Positions 48,194-57,657 of a stretch of 64,000 bases of DNA are shown here, one piece after another. The stretch is from Acidimicrobiaceae bacterium (GTDB lineage Bacteria; Actinomycetota; Acidimicrobiia; Acidimicrobiales; Poriferisodalaceae): NCBI GenBank assembly GCA_002721305.1, contig PBKA01000019.1:1-64000 (forward strand), in the 5' to 3' direction. A program made the position numbers and the translations under genes. Below the pieces are notes generated by a model. It was not told the DNA's origin and ran no database searches. It saw only the letters and a list, made by a program, of their open reading frames with translations. Within the stretch, counting starts at the first letter, position 1. The number at the start of each line of letters is the position of its first letter.

Positions 48194-50143
48194 CTAATCC
48201 GAAAGAGGATTCAAAGAAGACTGCGTGTCAGATTCAGAATGAGAGGCCCAGGTTTCAAACATTTCTGAGTAGCGACCCCCCAGTTGCACCAGCTCTTGGT
48301 GCGAACCAAGCTCCACGATCTGACCCTCGTCAAGTACCGCGATCCGGTCCGCTTTCATCGCAGTCGCTAAACGATGAGCTATGAGGACCGCGGTGCGACC
48401 TTCGAGCAAGCCATCCAAAACACTTTCGATTTGGGCTTCTGAACGCAGATCTAGGCTGGAGGTCGCTTCGTCCAAAACGAGCACCCTTGGACGCGAAATG
48501 AACGCCCTCGCCAAAGCAATCAATTGACGCTCGCCAGCTGACAGCGACACTCCACGTTCATGCACCAAGGTGTCCACGCCGTCGGCTAGTTGAGCGACGG
48601 TGTCATCAAGACCCACGTGGGCAATAGCTTCGGCAATCTCTTCGTCTGTCGCGTCGGGCTTAGCGAACGCGACGTTGTCTCGGATAGTTCCGTGAAAGAG
48701 AAACGGTTCCTGAGGAACGACCCCAAGCTGGGTTCTCAAAGAGTCAATGGAGACCTCTTTGAGGTCGATGCCGTCGATTGACACGACCCCCGACACCGGG
48801 TCGTAAAAGCGGGTGATCAACTTCGCCATAGTGCTCTTGCCAGCACCGGTCGGACCAACAAACGCGAAGGTTTCTCCCGGTGCGATCGAAAGATCGACAG
48901 AGCGCAGGACTTCTGGACCGTCGGCGTAGCTGAAGGTCACTGATTCAAATGTAATTTGACCTTCAATAGGGGGTAGCGGACTCGCATCAGGGCTTTCTGC
49001 GATTGAAGGTTCGGTGCTGAGAATATCGCTAATTTTTTGTAGCCCTGACTGGCCTTGCTGATAGGTGTTGTACAACTGCACCATTTGTTGGATCGGAGCG
49101 AAAAAGGTATTCACAAACAGAACAAAGGCGGTCAGTTCGCCTACCTGCAAAGAACCGTCCAATACCATCCATCCGCCAACCAGTAGAACGATTGCTTGGG
49201 CGGCGATACCTATGCCTTCAGTTACAGGGCCATAAATCGCTCCAGCGCGAGCTGTGTAGAGATTGGCGTCAAAGTAACCCCCAACCACAGTCCTGTGCAT
49301 CTCTGCATTCTGACGCCGCCGATTCAGAGCAGCGATTATGCGCACACCTGAAAGATTTTCAGACAGATCAGCTAGAACCGACGCGATCCGATCCCGCACC
49401 TCTGAGTATCCGCGTTCACTAACTTCCCGAAACCAAAGAGTCATAAGTATTAGTGGCGGCAGGACGAGACCCAAAAGTAGAAGCGCCAAGACTGGGTTGT
49501 ACGAAAAGAGAATGATCGTGACCACTGACACAGTGAGAGCTTGAATCACCAAATTGACGAAGCCCTCGTTGACGAGCAGCGTCAGCGCTTCGACATCGGA
49601 TGTCATTCTGCTAAGCAGCACACCTGACTTTCCAGATGTGTACCAGTCCAGACCCATTCGTTGATAGTGGCTGAATAGCTCAAGACGAACGTCGTACATA
49701 ATGTTTTCGCCGAGCCGGCCGTTCCATCTCTGCCGCCAAAAGCTTGTAGCGCCATTAACGACGATAACTATCCCGAAAAGAATGACTGCCTTGTAAAGAG
49801 CACCGCGATCCTGTTGCATCACCCCGTTGTCGATGCCTTGTTGTGTCAGCACAGGACCCAAAAGAGCGGTGACTGTTTCGATCGCCAAAAGAAGCAACCC
49901 CCAAAGGGCAATAGCGAGTCGCTTCTCGAACAGTGACCGAAGACTAAGTCGCGAAGTGCGAGCAGCTAAGCGCTCAAACTTAAACACTGGATCGGGATGT
50001 TCAGGTTCCCTGCTCAGGATGCGGTCAGCGCCCTCCTGCATCTCCGAAGGAACCCCGCCGAAAGGCAGGCCCGCGTTCGCGCTGGACTGGCTTGCACTGG
50101 GCCCCCCGAACGCGCCTCCACCTGGTGGACCCATCATCACCAT
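48194..50143 (-). CDS. ABC exporter, permease-ATPase half transporter (consensus Walker B Glu, variant signature LSAGE)
   Basis: TM region plus GPTGAGKST, VSLSAGERQLIALARAF, VLVLDEATSSLD. Confidence 0.95.
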   Translation of the reverse strand: MVMMGPPGGGAFGGPSASQSSANAGLPFGGVPSEMQEGADRILSREPEHPDPVFKFERLAARTSRLSLRSLFEKRLAIALWGLLLLAIETVTALLGPVLTQQGIDNGVMQQDRGALYKAVILFGIVIVVNGATSFWRQRWNGRLGENIMYDVRLELFSHYQRMGLDWYTSGKSGVLLSRMTSDVEALTLLVNEGFVNLVIQALTVSVVTIILFSYNPVLALLLLGLVLPPLILMTLWFREVSERGYSEVRDRIASVLADLSENLSGVRIIAALNRRRQNAEMHRTVVGGYFDANLYTARAGAIYGPVTEGIGIAAQAIVLLVGGWMVLDGSLQVGELTAFVLFVNTFFAPIQQMVQLYNTYQQGQSGLQKISDILSTEPSIAESPDASPLPPIEGQITFESVTFSYADGPEVLRSVDLSIAPGETFAFVGPTGAGKSTMAKLITRFYDPVSGVVSIDGIDLKEVSIDSLRTQLGVVPQEPFLFHGTIRDNVAFAKPDATDEEIAEAIAHVGLDDTVAQLADGVDTLVHERGVSLSAGERQLIALARAFISRPRVLVLDEATSSLDLRSEAQIESVLDGLLEGRTAVLIAHRLATAMKADRIAVLDEGQIVELGSHQELVQLGGRYSEMFETWASHSESDTQSSLNPLSD

Positions 50144-51981
50144 GAGTCTTCTCCAAGGGAAGCGGCCAATGTTTCGACGTAACGCGGCTCGCCATCAAGT
50201 AGTTGTTGGTGCGTCCCGTCAGCGACTACCCGACCACCTTCGACAAGCACGACGCGGTCTGCAAGGGCGATGGTCGACAAGCGGTGGGCAATGACGATCG
50301 TCGTTCGCTCCCTCATCAGACCCGACAGCGACCCATGAATTCGTTCCTCTATTTCCACATCGATGGCGCTTGTGGAGTCATCTAACACAATGACCTGAGG
50401 ATCACTCAGGAAAAGCCGGGCCAAGGAAATACGTTGACGCTGCCCCCCGGACAAGTCATAGCCTCGCTCTCCTACGACAGTGTCATAACCATGTTCGAGA
50501 TCGAGAATGAACTCGTGCGCTTGAGCCGCAATGGCGGCAGCTTCCACCTCTTGTCTCGACGCGCCGGGCTTCCCATAAGCGATGTTGTCGTGGACGCTGG
50601 TTGAAAACAAGAATGGTTCATCGGGCACGAGACTTACAGCGGCCCGAAGACTTGTTTGTGTTACCGACGCAATGTCATGTCCATCCACGGACACGCAGCC
50701 GCCCTGTACGTCATAGAAACGCATAAGCAGGCGAGCAATCGTCGATTTACCCGAGCCTGTTCGACCAACGATCGCGACAGTTTGTCCAGCGGGAATATCG
50801 AGAGTGAACCGGTCCAAAACCAACGGAGCGCTCTCCTTGCCTGGCGTTCCTCCCACGATTTCGGTCCCGTAAGCAAAGCTGACATCTGAAAACGTAACGT
50901 GACCACCTGAGGGGACTAGATCTACAGCGCCGTGTCGATCGACCACCGCCGGGACCTCATCGAGGATTTCGTAAATTCTTTCTGCCGAGGCCTTCGCTCG
51001 TTGTCCCAAGATCAACAACATTCCGATGAATCGGAAAGGTGCTTGGAGAAGCAAGATATAGAGATTGAAGGAAACGAGTTCGCCAACGGTCAATGATCCG
51101 TCAATGGTTTGAAGACCACCGACGAGTAGCACCACAGCCAAAGCGACCCTCGGCAGGTTCTCTATGAAAGGTGTATGGGAAGCCCGAGTCCAGTGTTGGA
51201 CCATGTTGGCCCATCGAAGTCGCTCGGCACCTCTAGCGAGGGACTCAATCTGGTGGCGTTCGGCAGCGAACGCTTTGACTACCCGGACCCCGTTGACCGA
51301 TTCGTCGACGACGGTCGCAATTTCAGCCTGACGTGACTGAATTACCCATGAAAGCGGAAACATGATCTTGCGTAACCGCTGACCGATCGCAAAAACGCCG
51401 GGTAACGCGATCATCGTAATGGCAGTGAGGGGAACGCTGATAGCGGCCATCAAGCCTATGGCGACAACGAAGCTAAAGAACTGGACAGCCATGATTGGTG
51501 CAAATGCCATGAACATTTGGACCGATCTGATGTCGGAATTAGCTCGACTGATTATCTGCCCGCTTTGCACACGGTCAAAAAATGAAAACGACAACTTTCC
51601 CAAATGCTGGAACAGCAAAGTACGCAATTGGTATTCGACTTTGAAGGCCATGCCGTAGAGGCCGTAGCGGTAACCGAACGTTGCCGCGGCGCGCGCTACG
51701 CCAAGAATCAGCAGGAACACCATGAAGAACCAGAGCCCACTAGTCCGATTAATGAGTGAGCGATCGATAGCTAGGCCAATCACTCGAGGCACAAGAATCT
51801 GAGCGACCATCGCGACAAGTGCAGCGACAACCGACCACAAAATTCGCCATCGGTGGGTCAGCACGACAGGGCTGATGCGCTTCAACCACCCAAGGGAGCC
51901 ATCGCTCCTGATTGTTTCCTGTACCGGGGGATACGTTGACCAGTCGCGCACCGGTTCGAAGGTGGCGTTATCCCTAGGCAT
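50137..51981 (-). CDS. ABC exporter, permease-ATPase half transporter (degenerate Walker B Asp)
   Basis: TM region plus GRTGSGKST, YDLSGGQRQRISLARLF, VIVLDDSTSAID; overlaps 48194..50143 by 7 bp. Confidence 0.95.
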   Translation of the reverse strand: MPRDNATFEPVRDWSTYPPVQETIRSDGSLGWLKRISPVVLTHRWRILWSVVAALVAMVAQILVPRVIGLAIDRSLINRTSGLWFFMVFLLILGVARAAATFGYRYGLYGMAFKVEYQLRTLLFQHLGKLSFSFFDRVQSGQIISRANSDIRSVQMFMAFAPIMAVQFFSFVVAIGLMAAISVPLTAITMIALPGVFAIGQRLRKIMFPLSWVIQSRQAEIATVVDESVNGVRVVKAFAAERHQIESLARGAERLRWANMVQHWTRASHTPFIENLPRVALAVVLLVGGLQTIDGSLTVGELVSFNLYILLLQAPFRFIGMLLILGQRAKASAERIYEILDEVPAVVDRHGAVDLVPSGGHVTFSDVSFAYGTEIVGGTPGKESAPLVLDRFTLDIPAGQTVAIVGRTGSGKSTIARLLMRFYDVQGGCVSVDGHDIASVTQTSLRAAVSLVPDEPFLFSTSVHDNIAYGKPGASRQEVEAAAIAAQAHEFILDLEHGYDTVVGERGYDLSGGQRQRISLARLFLSDPQVIVLDDSTSAIDVEIEERIHGSLSGLMRERTTIVIAHRLSTIALADRVVLVEGGRVVADGTHQQLLDGEPRYVETLAASLGEDSW

Positions 51982-52030
51982 TACTTGGAGGCTACCTTGG
52001 CGTTAGCCAGGTGCGGATAGATAAAGACGT

Positions 52031-53362
52031 ATGGAGGTGTTAACCATCGATCCTGTTGTGGGCTTAGCCGCAGTATTTGTTCTTGTCGCGCTTAACGGCA
52101 TCTTTGTCGCCGGCGAATTTTCTCTGGTCGCGGTTGATGCTGAGCGTGTCGAGGTCATGGCCGGCGAAGGTCACCGTCGCGCTCGCACGGTGAAGAAGCT
52201 TCTTAGTCGCCTCAGTTTTCACCTGGGCGGCGCTCAACTGGGTATAACCGTCACTTCTTTGCTGCTTGGCTTCCTTGCTGAGGACACTATCGGTGAGTTC
52301 TTGGGCTATTTGCCGGGTTTTGACTTGAACTCCGGCCCGGCTCAAGCCGGCATAGCGATCGCGATTGCCGCGGTTATACAGATGGTTTTCGGAGAATTAG
52401 CGCCGAAGAATGTCGCCATATCTCGGCCACTGGGAACAGGACTCTGGCTGGGACCGATCCTTAGGATTTACGGAGTGGTCTCCGCACCCATAACGGCTAC
52501 ATTCAATGGGCTTGCGAATCGGTTACTACGGCTATGCGGCATCGAACCCGTAGAAGAATTGCGCTCTTTGAGGTCTTTGGAAGACCTCGAACATTTGGTT
52601 AGAGCATCTAGTGCCCGAACTATTAGCGCAGACGAAGCTCGACTAATTACTCGAACACTTCAATTGTCGAGAAAGGATGCAGCCGACGCCCTCACGCCGC
52701 GAACTTCGATGGTGGGGATCGAGCGGTCAGCGACCATTGCTGATCTTGTGAGGATTACCAAGGAAAGTGGATATTCGAGATTCCCTGTCACCGGACAAGA
52801 CACTGATGACATCGTGGGAATAGTCGAAGTAAAAGATGTTTTTGCGCTTCCGGGGGAAAACCGAGAACTTAGACCACTGTCGGAAATTCTGAGACCGGCG
52901 GTAATTGTTCCCGAACACCGAGAGCTCGATGGTGTCTTGGTGGATCTTGAAGCAGCTGAAAGCAGACTGGCGGTCGTCATAGATGAGCATGGAGGCACCG
53001 CGGGGCTCATCACCAGAGAAGACATCCTCGAAGAATTAGTAGGAGACATCTCTGATGAGTACGACGAACCAGTCCGAACAACAAGCGAAACAAGAGATGG
53101 CCGTTACATAGTTGATGGGCGTACCTCAAGAGGCGACATAGAAGAGATGATTGGGTTGCGCTTGCCTAGTGGCCCTTATGAGACCGTTGCGGGTTTCCTG
53201 CTCGAGCAGTTCGGATCGGTGCCACTCGTCGGAGAACAACTGGAATGGCAAGGCTGGAAGTTCGAGATCCTCAGCAGAGACAATCTGCGTATCGCCGAGA
53301 TAGCTGTAGAGCGTCCCGCAGAATCAGACCTACGTACTTCCGAGCAGGGCGAAGATTCATGA
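52031..53362 (+). CDS. CNNM/HlyC-CorC-type hemolysin-family membrane protein with CBS and CorC C-terminal domains
   Basis: VFVLVALNGIFVAGEFSLVAVDAERVE, HLGGAQLGITVTSLLLGFLAE, GELAPKNVAISRP; CBS pair; C-terminal YIVDGRTSRGDIEEMIGLRLP. Confidence 0.93.
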   Translation: MEVLTIDPVVGLAAVFVLVALNGIFVAGEFSLVAVDAERVEVMAGEGHRRARTVKKLLSRLSFHLGGAQLGITVTSLLLGFLAEDTIGEFLGYLPGFDLNSGPAQAGIAIAIAAVIQMVFGELAPKNVAISRPLGTGLWLGPILRIYGVVSAPITATFNGLANRLLRLCGIEPVEELRSLRSLEDLEHLVRASSARTISADEARLITRTLQLSRKDAADALTPRTSMVGIERSATIADLVRITKESGYSRFPVTGQDTDDIVGIVEVKDVFALPGENRELRPLSEILRPAVIVPEHRELDGVLVDLEAAESRLAVVIDEHGGTAGLITREDILEELVGDISDEYDEPVRTTSETRDGRYIVDGRTSRGDIEEMIGLRLPSGPYETVAGFLLEQFGSVPLVGEQLEWQGWKFEILSRDNLRIAEIAVERPAESDLRTSEQGEDS

Positions 53363-54384
53363 CCGGTTTGGCAATAGTGGTCGGAGCCTTGTTAGTTCTT
53401 CTTAATGGAACCTTCGTGGCGTTTGAGTTCGGTCTACTAGGCGCAATGAAATCGGCGATTGACGCTGAGGCAGCTACAGGAAGAAAATCGGCTAAAGCGG
53501 CACAGCATCTTCAAAGAGATGTTTTGACGGCCCTAGGTGGAGCTCAGCTCGGTATAACAGTCTGCTCACTAGTGTTGGGTCGGTTAGCGGAGCCTGCTGT
53601 AGCGTCGCTTCTCGAAAGACTAATTCATCGATTCATCGACATGGACGAGACGCTTCTGCACTCAGTCAGTTTCGCTATCGCCCTCAGCTTCGTAGTTGTG
53701 ATCCATATGGTGCTTGGGGAAATGGTTCCGAAAAGCCTGGCAATTACAGGGCCACAACGCACGTTGTTGCTGCTTGCGCGCCCGATGGCTGCATATCTGG
53801 TGGTCGCCGGGCCGGTAATTCGGGTGCTCAATCATTTCGTCAATGGCCTGTTGAGAGTGTTTCGGATAGAACCGACTTCAGAACTCGATGATGCGACGAC
53901 GAACGCTGAGTTGTTGCTAATGGTTGACGAATCTCACCATCAGGGTCTCATCGATTATCAGGAGCACGCGCTAATTGAAAGCGCCCTTACCTTTGGAGAA
54001 GCCGAAGTTGTTTCGGTCATGGCACCGATGAAGGAAGTCGATGCCGTTGCCGTTGATTCGTCAATTGAGGAAATCGAGTCTCAGATAGTTCTGACTGGGC
54101 ACACACGATTAGTTGTATACGGCCGAGATATGAATGATGTGAGAGGTTTCGTTCATAGTAAAGACCTTTTGGGTGTCGAAACTAAAGAGCACATGCTGCA
54201 GCCGGCGCTAATCCGCCCGATGCTTAGGGTTAACCGAGATACAAAATTGCCAGATGTTCTCGAGTTAATGCGAAGGTCCCAAATCCACTTAGCACTGGTG
54301 ACTTCCCAGGGAGTCAATTCCGGAGTCGTAACTCTTGACGATGTGATGCGCGGGCTGGTTGGTTCTCTTTCAAAGGATCTATAG
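53359..54384 (+). CDS. CNNM-domain hemolysin-family protein (CBS pair, no CorC C-terminal domain)
   Basis: MTGLAIVVGALLVLLNGTFVAFEFGLLGAMKSAIDAEA, ALGGAQLGITVCSLVLGRLAEP, GEMVPKSLAITGP; ATG 53359 overlaps the previous stop by 4 bp. Confidence 0.92.
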   Translation: MTGLAIVVGALLVLLNGTFVAFEFGLLGAMKSAIDAEAATGRKSAKAAQHLQRDVLTALGGAQLGITVCSLVLGRLAEPAVASLLERLIHRFIDMDETLLHSVSFAIALSFVVVIHMVLGEMVPKSLAITGPQRTLLLLARPMAAYLVVAGPVIRVLNHFVNGLLRVFRIEPTSELDDATTNAELLLMVDESHHQGLIDYQEHALIESALTFGEAEVVSVMAPMKEVDAVAVDSSIEEIESQIVLTGHTRLVVYGRDMNDVRGFVHSKDLLGVETKEHMLQPALIRPMLRVNRDTKLPDVLELMRRSQIHLALVTSQGVNSGVVTLDDVMRGLVGSLSKDL

Positions 54385-54406
54385 AGCCATAGTCAAATTT
54401 TGTTCG

Positions 54407-55177
54407 TTAGGCGCCCATAGCGTGGTACCCACCGTCCACGTGAATAATTTCTCCCGTGGTCATTGGAAACCAGTCGGACATCAACGCCAGAGTCGTTTTT
54501 GCAACCGAATGCTGGTCGTTGATGTCCCACCCCATCGGAGCCCTGCTTTGCCAAGCATCTTCGAACTCCGTAAACCCAGGGATCGACTTTGCTGCCATTG
54601 TCCGAATAGGTCCAGCCGATATCAAATTGACCCGAATCCCGTCGGGACCCAAGCTTTTCGCAAGATACCGGGCAGTTGATTCGAACGCTGCCTTGGCTAC
54701 TCCCATCCAGTCGTAGACAGGCCATGCCACCGAAGCGTCGAAAGTTAAGCCAACTACGTTGCCTTTAGCTTCCGCCAATAGAGGCTGAAGGCCTCCGGCT
54801 AGGGCCTTGAGGCTGTATGCGGATATGTGCATTGCGACGCTGACATCAGACCACTCTGCATTCAAAAAATTTCCGCCCAGGCATGACTCGGGCGCGAAAC
54901 CGATGGCATGCAGGACGCCATCGACCCGACCCCAACGGTCATTCAGTTCTGCCGCAACAGCTTCAATTTCGTTCGGTTCCGTGACATCGAGCGGGAGAAC
55001 GTCGCAGCTTTCGGGGAGCTTCTTGGCTGTACGTTCAGTTAAACGCATCCCTCTCCCAGCTCCCGTTAGTACTACCTCCGCTCCCTCCAACTGCGCCAAT
55101 TTAGCGACCTCGAAAGCCAAGGAAGCGTCAGTCAGCACCCCCGTGATTAGAAGCTTTTTTCCATCCATCAGACCCAT
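54407..55177 (-). CDS. fabI: Enoyl-[acyl-carrier-protein] reductase (NADH), FabI/InhA-type
   Basis: MDGKKLLITGVLTDASLAFEVAKLAQLEGAEVVLTG, HISAYS, VYDWMGVAKAAFES (Y-x6-K), SAGPIRTMAAKSIPGF; resembles InhA. Confidence 0.93.
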   Translation of the reverse strand: MGLMDGKKLLITGVLTDASLAFEVAKLAQLEGAEVVLTGAGRGMRLTERTAKKLPESCDVLPLDVTEPNEIEAVAAELNDRWGRVDGVLHAIGFAPESCLGGNFLNAEWSDVSVAMHISAYSLKALAGGLQPLLAEAKGNVVGLTFDASVAWPVYDWMGVAKAAFESTARYLAKSLGPDGIRVNLISAGPIRTMAAKSIPGFTEFEDAWQSRAPMGWDINDQHSVAKTTLALMSDWFPMTTGEIIHVDGGYHAMGA

Positions 55178-55285
55178 TTAAATTGTCCTCCGTTTGGTTT
55201 CAGCGACACAGGCATTCAGTGCCGTCGTAGTAACTCGCGTAATGAAGTCACCGTACCGTGGTATTGGACAGTACCGTGGCACTTC

Positions 55286-55939
55286 ATGCGGATAGGCATA
55301 GTTGGTGGAACAGGACCCGCGGGCTCAGCACTAGCAGCCCGGTTAGCTGACGCGGGTTATGAGATTATTTTAGGGTCTCGGTCGAAGTATCGATCTATGG
55401 AAGTGGTCGACAGCATTATCGATCGGTGGCCAAACCGCGAGTTAGCCATAACTCCATCGGACAACGTAGGAGCGGCGCAGTGCGAGTTCGTCGTCATTGC
55501 CACCCCATGGGACGCTGCGGCGATAACAGCAAGAAGCGTTCAAGACCATGTGAGAGACAAAGTCGTCGTCACCATGTCCAACGCTCTAGCGCGAGTCGAC
55601 GACGAGTTTGTTCCGCTGATCCCTCCCAGAGGTTCCGTGGCAGCATCAGTACAAGCTTCCTTGCCTGATTCCAGAGTGGCAGCCACTCTGCAACACGTCC
55701 CGGCTCAAGAACTAGGCGATCTCGACCAACCACTCGACAGCGACATTCTGATATGCAGCGACAACCGCGAGGCCACAGACCTTGTGGCTGAGATAGTTGG
55801 AAAAATACCCGGAACCAGGGCACTTGACTGCGGCAACTTGTCAAACGCGACCGCCATCGAAGCGTTCACTGCCGTTCTTCTTCAACTCAATACCCGTTAT
55901 CGAACCCGAGTTGCTCTGAAGCTTGTTGGTCTCGAATGA
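55286..55939 (+). CDS. npdG: NADPH-dependent F420 reductase (F420:NADP oxidoreductase family)
   Basis: MRIGIVGGTGPAGSALAARLADAGYEIILGSRSKYRSMEVV, VVIATPWDAA, SLPDSRVAATLQHVPAQELGD. Confidence 0.9.
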   Translation: MRIGIVGGTGPAGSALAARLADAGYEIILGSRSKYRSMEVVDSIIDRWPNRELAITPSDNVGAAQCEFVVIATPWDAAAITARSVQDHVRDKVVVTMSNALARVDDEFVPLIPPRGSVAASVQASLPDSRVAATLQHVPAQELGDLDQPLDSDILICSDNREATDLVAEIVGKIPGTRALDCGNLSNATAIEAFTAVLLQLNTRYRTRVALKLVGLE

Positions 55940-55985
55940 ACAGCAAACGAGTTGGGCCGTCGACCCCACGGTCAGAGGTAGCTAA

Positions 55986-56492
55986 ATGGAGGGGTTAGAA
56001 CGGATATGGGCTACCTGGCGGCGCGACTATGTCAGCGGCGAGACGGGAGAGATTGCAAGAGCTTCCGAAGGTCGCTGCGTGCTTTGCTCCGTCCTTGACT
56101 TGCGACAGACTCAACCTGAATTGTTAGTTCATTGTGGGCAATGGTCCGCAGTGATGCTAAACGCCTACCCGTACAACACGGGCCACGTCATGGTCTTGCC
56201 ATATGACCATGTAGCCAATTTTGGAGACCTAAGCGATGAAGTGAGACAAGAGGTTTTTGAATTGGTTTCAAGGTCTATTTCGGCAATCGAAAACGCATAT
56301 GAGCCTGATGGCATCAATATGGGAGCGAACCTAGGGCAGGGAGCCGGTGCCGGAATTCCCGACCACCTGCACGTCCATGTGTTACCCCGTTGGGATGGTG
56401 ACACGAACTTTATGACGACAGTTGCCGGAGCGAGAGTGTTACCAGAGTCATTGGATTCAACCCTTGAACGTTTGAGGGACGCTTTTGAGTGA
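55986..56492 (+). CDS. HIT domain protein (AP4A phosphorylase-like)
   Basis: NTGHVMVLPYDHVANFGDLSDEV ... DHLHVHVLPRW (HxHxH motif). Confidence 0.94.
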   Translation: MEGLERIWATWRRDYVSGETGEIARASEGRCVLCSVLDLRQTQPELLVHCGQWSAVMLNAYPYNTGHVMVLPYDHVANFGDLSDEVRQEVFELVSRSISAIENAYEPDGINMGANLGQGAGAGIPDHLHVHVLPRWDGDTNFMTTVAGARVLPESLDSTLERLRDAFE

Positions 56493-56531
56493 AGTCTTGT
56501 TAAATGACCCACGACAGGTAGCGTGAGCTAG

Positions 56532-57056
56532 GTGGACGACCATGAAGTGCGCGATCAGCTTCCCGAGGACCTTGATCGAGGATTTGTAGGCGTATACAAG
56601 TTTCCGGACAACAAACGACGAAAAGTCACCGGGATTTTGTACCTGTTAGTTGCAGCGGTCATCGGAACATGGTCTGTCACGGTTAGCGGAGAACCCGTCT
56701 TGGTGAACACTGGACTAATTGTTGGCTGCATAGCGGTGGGCTTGTTCGGTCTATACAGCCTTGCAGCTGGCCGCGCTTTTGGACTCGATGAAAACGCGGC
56801 ACTGGTAGCAGCGAACCGAGCAGTGGGTTTCCCCGTCGGCCACGCAAGCGCCCAACTTGGTTGGAGGGGTTTTATGAGCAGACCAACATGGAAAATGCTG
56901 GTTTATTCGGCCGAAGATCCGCCACTGAACAGAGGACTGGTTCTCGTGGACGCCGTTGATGGATCAATCGTCGAGTTCTATGTTGAGGAAAATCCCGAAG
57001 ACTGGACTCAGACTGGCGGTTTAAAGGAACTCCCGGAGACAAATCTCGATGCTTGA
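56532..57056 (+). CDS. Hypothetical membrane protein in the HIT-pgsA interval
   Basis: Two hydrophobic segments (ILYLLVAAVIGTWSVTVSG, NTGLIVGCIAVGLFGLYSLAAG); GTG start; overlaps the next CDS by 8 bp. Confidence 0.75.
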   Translation: MDDHEVRDQLPEDLDRGFVGVYKFPDNKRRKVTGILYLLVAAVIGTWSVTVSGEPVLVNTGLIVGCIAVGLFGLYSLAAGRAFGLDENAALVAANRAVGFPVGHASAQLGWRGFMSRPTWKMLVYSAEDPPLNRGLVLVDAVDGSIVEFYVEENPEDWTQTGGLKELPETNLDA

Positions 57057-57657
57057 CGGAAATTTTCGCAACGGAGTTGACCGCCTAGTTAGACCCGTCG
57101 GACATCTCTTAGTCCGGTTGGGGGTCAGCGCGAATTTCCTGACGTGTGTCGGCTTAGTGATGTCGGTAGCGGCTTGTCTGCTCATCGGGAACAACCGACT
57201 TCAGCTAGGACTTGTATTTCTTATCCTCACCGCAGTACCCGACCTCTTGGACGGGGCAGTAGCGGTAGCGGCGGGCACCACTTCAAAACGAGGAGCCTTC
57301 TTTGACTCCACCGCTGATCGCATAACCGACGGACTCTTGCTGTGTGGTATCGCATGGCATCTCGCCGATACCAAAGGAGGCACAATCATGTTGCTTCCGA
57401 TGGCAGTTTTGGCTGTTACTGCCCTCATTAGCTACGAGAGAGCAAAAGCCGAACTGTTGGGTTATGAAGCCAAAGGCGGTCTGATGGAGCGAGCCGAACG
57501 GATGGTCGTTTTAGGCTTTGGACTGTGTTTCGACGTGCTCTTAGTGCCCGTGCTTTGGATCATGCTGGTCCTCACATCGTTGACAGCTATCCAAAGATTC
57601 TTCAAGGTATGGCGCCAAGCAAGCAACGACATCTCTAGCCCCAACAACCAGAGTTGA
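57049..57657 (+). CDS. CDP-alcohol phosphatidyltransferase (phosphatidylinositol-phosphate synthase-like) with variant CAP motif
   Basis: PDLLDGAVAVAAGTTSKRGAFFDSTADRITDG matches DxxDGxxA-...-GxxxDxxxD except Val at the usual Arg; synteny with PIM genes. Confidence 0.88.
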   Translation: MLDGNFRNGVDRLVRPVGHLLVRLGVSANFLTCVGLVMSVAACLLIGNNRLQLGLVFLILTAVPDLLDGAVAVAAGTTSKRGAFFDSTADRITDGLLLCGIAWHLADTKGGTIMLLPMAVLAVTALISYERAKAELLGYEAKGGLMERAERMVVLGFGLCFDVLLVPVLWIMLVLTSLTAIQRFFKVWRQASNDISSPNNQS

